Program-made: the position numbers and the translations under genes
Shown here: one piece after another, positions 58,201 through 64,000 of the stretch
How positions within the stretch are numbered: position 1 is the first letter of the stretch
Layout of the letters: the number at the start of each line of letters is the position of its first letter
Source: Purshia tridentata
Taxonomy: Eukaryota; Streptophyta; Magnoliopsida; Rosales; Rosaceae
Assembly (NCBI GenBank): GCA_003254885.1
Contig: QANT01001660.1
Location: forward strand, 1-64,000
Direction of reading: 5' to 3'
Length of the DNA stretch: 64,000 nt
Notes under the pieces: generated by a model
The model's database searches: none
What the model saw: only the letters and a program-made list of their open reading frames with translations
Told to the model about the DNA's origin: nothing

Positions 58201-61200
58201 GTTTCTCATAAAAAAAAAAAATCAGGAGTCTGTTTCAATGCAAAGTGTCAGTTTGTCTCTGTCTCTGTGTTCTTCATAATTTTTCTGAATCAAAGCATCT
58301 CTAACATTTGAAATATGTAATTCAGACTTACATCAGATATGCAACACGTCAGAAGCGTGCTGATGCAAAAAAAGCCCTGAAAAACCTCCTCTTCAACAGT
58401 GGGTCCTGTAGAATTCCATTTCAGGGCGTTCAGGTAGAATGATCTGATTGCTTTTTGTTTGCACTACCTTGATGTAATCCCTATTATTTTGTTTGTACAC
58501 ATTACGTTAAATTGAGGTTGTGCATGCACCATGCAATTGAATGTGCTATTTTTGTTGCATCAAATTAAAATTTTAATTTGTGTTCATGTTGTGCGTCTTT
58601 TTATTAAATGTTCTTGGAGGATAATTTTGAGCATTATTGAATGGTCTTCTTGTATATACCTTGGTTTTGTATTTAGGGATGAGGTATACATGATTTAAGT
58701 GGGCCCATTGGAAAAGATATCTCAAAAATAGTGATTAGAAAATTTTAAATTGATTCTAGAACATAGGAATCCTATGTCCTCAGTCATGATCATAGCTCAT
58801 AATTTTTTCAATGGCCTTGTGTCTTGTGGATTCTTGATTCTTAATTACAGATTATATGTACCAACGAGGGTTTAGTCAAGTGGTTAGGCCCATGGTTTGC
58901 TCCCATGTGGTCTGAGGTTCAATTCCTCAAAGGTCCCTATCTAGCTATTTGCTACAGTTTCCTGCCTCACAATGTTGCTAGGGTATGGTGGGGGCCCCAA
59001 GCTTCAAAGCTGGGTCCACTTGAGTATTTCTGGGTATCAAAAAAAAAAGAAAAGATTATATGTAAAACACTGGAGGCATCAAAATTAATAAATCCCACAT
59101 GCACTTTTAGAGTTTCAGTTATCTAGCTCTTCATATTATGTGTTTGAATTCCAGTACCTTTATTGTTAGGTACGTTGTCCCTCCTTGAGTGGAGGTGGTT
59201 AACGCATGTTAGAGAAATAATTGCATTAACCAATAAGACAACCTGCGGTTGTTGTTTTCTCTAGTTTAGTTTACGCATGTCCTATGGCTATATAAGCTAG
59301 AGGTTTTGGCCTCATTCTATCAACTCAGGAATTACCTTTTATGAATAAAAATGGGGAGTTGATCGAGGGAGCACCAAAGAGGGTAGAGTATACTTCTAGG
59401 ATTTGAGAGAGGGTGTACGGTTTGGGTTTGGGATTAACTCTTGAGCATTATTTTTTGTACAAGTTTATTTTTCTCTCAGAGTGAAGGTGAATACTCTTCA
59501 TGGACGTGGGCAAGATTTTGCCGAACCACATTTATCTTGGTGTTCTCTTGTGTTTGTCTTCTTGGCTTATTTATTATTTCATATTTTCATCATACATATG
59601 TTGTTGTGACGAGAGGATTTTTTCCCAACATTTATCCCATAATGTTTCATAGGCAGAATCATGTACCTCTTGTGCTTCACTGATTTCTCTGGACTATATC
59701 TTGCTTTTGGTCAAAACTGCTGTTAATTTATCATGTAATGATCTTTGGTTTATTTTGCACTGTTAATTAGGATGAAGATGATTCAGGGAGCCCTCCCAAG
59801 AAACATAGATCAAAATCTTCTCGACATGCTGAAAAATCTCGCCAAAAGAAAATGAAAGGTGAGCTTTTCTTATTTTTCTTTCCCAAGCCTTTCCTTTTAA
59901 TATTCTTTTTTCACTGTATTTTATAATTTTTGATTATTTTTACAATTTTTCACCTAAATCTTATTCTGAATTCATTGGTGTCAATAAACTCCCTGCACTA
60001 GTTCGTTTTGGGTGGCCAAATCTAGAAGACCAGAACTACCCTCAACAGTTTGTGTAGCCATAATAGTTTATATTCATGACAATCTGTTGACTTTTTATAC
60101 TATTCTGTTGTACATAAATGATCATCGATCCATTTCAGTCTTAAAAATATATGATAATGGAAACATCTATCCTAGTTGCCATCTCTTTACTGATTACACC
60201 ATATATACTGCTTTTGGTCAACCCTTTAAAAAACTAAGAGATCCTTTCAAAGAACACGGGCTAGTGACCTGTACTTTCTTCATATTTCTTTGCCTGCATC
60301 TAATGAGCTTTGTATATTTATATGTATTGTGCTATTGTTTCCTAAATTTCAACAATTAGGTCAAGAGCCTAGATTATCTTTGAAAGTTTAAATGATTAGA
60401 ACTCCTATTTTTCTGTAATGGTTTTAAAAGCCAGACGATTCCGTCAGCAGAGTAGATATAATGGCACATAAAGTTTGTATGAAACCCTGGTGTGGTTATT
60501 GCATCCCATTAGAGTCATCACCATGGTTGTAAACAATATTAAAAGTGCCATTTCTTGAACAAAAATTCATGATCCTGTCTATAACACCTACTAACCTTGT
60601 CATTGATAAATTTTATTCCAGGATGAATACATAATAGACATATGAAATCTGTCGACCTCATTATGTGGTCCATACTAATGTGTTAAATCAAGTAGATATT
60701 ACTGTTGAGTTCTATGGCAGAAAACTCAATGGTTTCAGTCATAGTGGTACTGCAACTCTGTGGAAAATACTAGAATTGCTCAGTCTGGCTATATTTTGGA
60801 GTTAGATTCTGCTACTTTGAAATAGAATGGTGTTTTATGTAGCAGTTCACGGGATTGAATTACTTTTGGTAAATGCTTCCTTTGCTTTCCCCTTCTTCTT
60901 TGAACATGCTTGTCAAGGTGTGACCTTGTTTGAAAAAATATATTTCTTCTGGATCCAGATTTGAAATACTGCATTTTTATTATGTTTCTCACCTTTTTGG
61001 TTTACTTAATAGTTAATAGATGTATTGAATGGCATTATAAATGTGCTACTACATACATATTCAGAAAAAAGTGGATTAAGCAGTTGAACCTCCATACGTT
61101 TCTTGTTATAATGTGTGTTGACATGAGAGATACACTGAGAAGCATAAATATAGATATGTGGATATGTGGGATGTTTATAATATGGATGACATGTATGGGA

Positions 61201-64000
61201 TATGTGGATACGCGAGCTCTTGGGGTACATATGACAGATATATTCTATATAAATATTGTGTAATAAATTCTAGTGTTCTGATCTTACAATCTTATATATA
61301 TGTAAAATATATATGATTTATAGTCATATTTTATAGGGAGGTGATTTTCACACTCCACTTTTCTCCTTCTGCACTCCCTTTATTTTTATTTTTTTACGTT
61401 ATTTTATCACCTATATTTCCAAATCTACCCTATTTGTTACATTCTCTCACCTCAAGAATTCACTTTCAAAGCCACCCACAATTTCTTCCTTGGATCCCTC
61501 CACACGCTATGCTTTAATTCTCTCTTTGAATCTCCTTCACTTGCAAATATCTAGTCACCATCAAAACACCATTATTGTCATCTCTCCAGCCATCAAGGGC
61601 AATTTAAACTCACTCCCTCACTCTCCAATTTGATATCTAAAAATCACTCATTTGGGTTTACTTTTTCAACATATTTGTTTAGACCACCGTCCGCCGAAAC
61701 TGGCATATGATGTACCTTGGCTGTACTCCCAAGGTTTTAGAGCAACTTTGCATAAGGGAACTCCAGCAACTATCTTTATTATTTTTTCAATTGAGTGTGT
61801 CTTGAAATGAATGACAATCCATTTTCATCGGATACAAAAGCAACTAAGTTGGTGAAGGCTTTTTATGTTGTTAGGGTTACCTGTCATGAATAATATCATT
61901 TGATAGAGATTACAAGCCAACAATATAATTAGTCATGCTCTGATAGGGTTATTGCTTTTTTATTTTTGTTGAAAAATTCCATTTTTTCTTGATTAGATGA
62001 CAAATAGAAATAAATTGAAAGAGGAGTTGATTCCTGGTTTGGGTTGCAAAATGAGAGCAGGTGTGGCTCTTATTTCTCCTCTCCCAAAAAACCCCCTTTT
62101 CTTTTAGGCCCAAGTTATTTGGAGCACTCTCAATTACTGAGTTGACCACCCTTGGGCCATTTGATATTAGTCTGGTAAAATGTGTGTTATTTCGAGCGCC
62201 AATTACCGAATTCTTTTGTATATTTCGGTAGCATATTGCTGAATGAGTCTATAATTTTTTACAAGAAAGGATAAAATAGAAAAAATTAAGCCAACATATA
62301 TTAGGGTGGTCAACTCAGTAAATACGGATGGTAGAATAGCCTAAGCCTTTCTTTTATCTTTTATTTGGTTTTAGCAGTCCTATATTTGAGGTCTATGATT
62401 GTGAGAGATGAGAGAGCAAATGGGGAAGAATATGAGAGAGAATGGAGAGGAACGGACATAATTTTGAACTGGATAGAGGGGAAAAAGATGAAGGAATTTT
62501 ACAATTCTTGAGGTGATCGAAGTGAGAGAATATAATGAAGAGAGTAGATTTGGAAATACATGTAATAAAAAAAATAAAAAAAGAGTTCGGAACTGCAGAT
62601 GGACAAAAGTGGAGTGCAAAATTGTCTCCCATTTTATATTGTATTATCATAAACCCTTCTTATGTTTTCAATTGAAGTAGTAAATCTCTACCATACACAA
62701 AATAGTCTAATGTCTGAGGTGTATGCGACATGTACTTGGTAAGGTATCAGCGTATCTGAGGTGATTTTCTGAAATTTTCTTTTGGTACAGAATAGGAAAG
62801 CTGCAATCCCAAATTTAAAGTTTCTTGAAGAACTTCTTGAATATTTATGAAGTAAGGAGTGCCATGAAGTAATTAGCCAATATGGACATTATACAAATAT
62901 AGCACTCTTCTAAAAGAATCTCTAAATATCTGACATCTGTTATCATGTAAGATTGTTCAGAAACTTTGTAGATATGGTACTGATCTTATTGTGAAAAACA
63001 CACGAGACTTCAGGTAGAAAGTAATAACCCCATCTGTTTCTCTGCTAGGTAATGGGTTAAAAAAGCGTTATAATTTGCCTGCATTATTTGCATCCTAACA
63101 AAGTTTTTGGTTCTCTTTGTTACATGTTCAGGCAAGAACAAAAGAGAGAGTTTCTCAGAGGATTATGACAACCATCCTGAGACGATCTTTCATGCGACGT
63201 TTGGCAACAGATGGTACACCTGGTCTTTTAACTCACGGCATGGCCCTTCTTTTCAAGATTCGGCTTCTGGATTTGAGTGGAGAGATCATTCAAGCTGGAC
63301 AAATAGAAGTAAAAGATGGGAGAATAATAGTGATACAGAATCTGATGATGAATCATGTGCTAGTATAGGATCATGTTCTGATAGAGCAACTCTTGGTCTG
63401 CCTCCAACAGGTCCTTTAAAGATTGAAGATGTTAAAAAAGCGTAAGCTCAGTGCTTTTGCTCATATTTTAGTATGAAGCAAGAATCTGCACAAAGGTCCT
63501 GAACTTTTAGTTTCTATTATGCCATTGTTTTTATGTTTAAACTTTCTATTTCTTCTGGCAGTTTTCATTTATCGGCTTTAAAATGGCATCCTGATAAGCA
63601 TCAAGGCCCTTCACAGGTCAGTTCTTAATCTTTTGAACTTTCACTAAATTTTACTTATTAAATACTCCTGAATGCTAAGCCTCTTAAAAGAATTCCATGT
63701 TCTTTGAACTTGCATGCTCAACATCCTTTTAGGTTTGGTAATAATCCCTTGCGACAATTATTTTCAATCATTCATCATGTGTTCATTAACTTAGTAGACT
63801 CAGCCAATTTCTAGAGTGAAACTGCCTTTTTTGTGTGGATGTGGCTAGCTTGAAAATGAAAAAGCTGCTTGGAAAACTGATAGGCCAGTTTGTAGAAACT
63901 TTGATATATGTGGAATGAGTGTTGATACTAGTTACTTCCTTGGAGCTCGTTAATATTTAATTACAAACAAGACCAACATTACACATACCTTCAAGCTAGC
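55221..64000 (+). CDS. J-domain (DnaJ-like) protein with mitochondrial-type leader, 3' end outside the window
   Basis: A type III J-protein, expected to stimulate an Hsp70 partner. Six exons are visible: 55221-55355, 56702-56731 (only 30 bases), 58326-58433, 59771-59858, 63132-63441 and 63562-63616. All have GT-AG borders and matching phases, giving 242 residues before the window ends inside the next intron. Residues 1-45 (starting [20 protein letters not shown]) are basic and hydroxylated without acids until late, fitting a mitochondrial presequence. Residues 56-90 are basic; 92-121 are a Lys/Ser/Arg-rich tract. Exon 5 contains an aromatic patch ([13 protein letters not shown]) and an acidic run (SDTESDDES). 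The J domain begins at about [20 protein letters not shown] and carries the HPD signature; its last helices lie beyond the edge. The domain is C-terminal, unlike canonical DnaJ. Introns 3 and 4 carry several transposons. Confidence 0.85.
58861..59052 (+). mobile_element. tRNA-derived SINE in intron 3 of the J-domain gene
   Basis: The 192-bp body has an A-box-like 'tagtcaagtggttagg' near 58872 and a B-box-like 'ggttcaattcc' near 58916, spaced as in a tRNA. It ends in an A-rich tail. Perfect 12-bp direct repeats agattatatgta flank it at 58849-58860 and 59053-59064, the mark of target-primed insertion. It does not form a complete tRNA. Confidence 0.85.
59164..59630 (+). mobile_element. Ty1/copia solo LTR in intron 3 of the J-domain gene
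   Basis: The 467-bp segment begins TGTTAG, ends CCCAACA, and is flanked by identical 5-bp repeats tttat (59159-59163 and 59631-59635). It contains a TATA box (tatataag at 59289) and the copia-LTR-like stretch 'tggacgtgggcaagattttg' followed by 'ccgaaccaca'. A single LTR with intact target duplication means the element recombined out between its two LTRs. Confidence 0.88.
61336..62630. mobile_element. Long-TIR element (1.3 kb) in intron 4 of the J-domain gene, 8-bp target duplication
   Basis: About 130 bases at each end are inverted copies; both begin GGGAG, share 'cactccacttttctcc'-type and 'tttccaaatctac' blocks, and run inward to 'ctcaagaatt'. Exact 8-bp repeats attttata flank it (61328-61335 and 62631-62638). 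The interior has a smaller inverted repeat ('actgagttgaccaccct' near 62138 and its reverse near 62308) and no transposase. Superfamily (hAT or MULE) is undecided. Confidence 0.85.

Noticed and set aside
58861-58930. Possible functional tRNA gene
   Set aside because: A- and B-box-like motifs are present, but no full cloverleaf can be formed; the A-tail and target duplication mark it as a SINE.
1-64000. CRISPR array, operon or phage-like cluster
   Set aside because: No regularly spaced identical repeats and no prokaryotic-style gene packing; all genes are intron-bearing plant genes.

Overview
The window reads as nuclear DNA of a flowering plant, a eudicot and probably a woody rosid. It is AT-rich, its genes have GT-AG introns, and its protein families are typical of plants. 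Transposable-element remains fill most of the space between genes and much of the larger introns. A Rosaceae-like source is a guess from general texture only. There is no CRISPR, operon or prokaryotic feature.

Six gene models can be built exon by exon with closed reading frames. They are a MED26c-type Mediator subunit (15203-17232, +); a NYN plus OST-HTH/LOTUS protein like the mitochondrial nucleases MNU1/MNU2 (23749-30903, -); a WAT1-related/EamA transporter (35452-39646, +); an acidic protein with an N-acylation signal (42243-44758, -); a secreted citrate-binding-protein-like protein (49195-50141, +); and the start of a J-domain protein with a mitochondrial-type leader that runs off the right edge (55221 onward, +). 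From memory, the Arabidopsis homologues of the first two are adjacent loci (At5g09850 and At5g09840), so this pair looks like old conserved synteny. The other genes show no evident shared pathway.

Layout: 1-14.9 kb is gene-free and holds a Mutator-type element, a PIF/Harbinger transposase relic with a 335-bp tandem duplication, a LINE tail, a foldback MITE with a paralogous empty site, and a nested pair of elements upstream of MED26c. 17.2-23.7 kb holds a putative LTR fragment, an isolated strong TATA box, a 278-bp miniature LTR element and a 1-kb foldback element. 31-35.4 kb holds a decayed Ty3/gypsy gag-pol and a 518-bp element with a perfect 9-bp target-site duplication. 39.6-49.2 kb and 50.1-55.2 kb hold further MITE, CACTA-like and hAT-like remains. 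The J-domain gene introns carry a tRNA-derived SINE, a Ty1/copia solo LTR and a 1.3-kb long-TIR element, each with a perfect target-site duplication.

I found no convincing new multi-gene system. The most interesting items are the SMART-sized LTR element at 20.4 kb, the hairpin at 48.5 kb, the dual-acylation acidic protein, and the insertions with intact target-site duplications. All splice sites were called by eye without transcript support, and homology calls rest on remembered family motifs.
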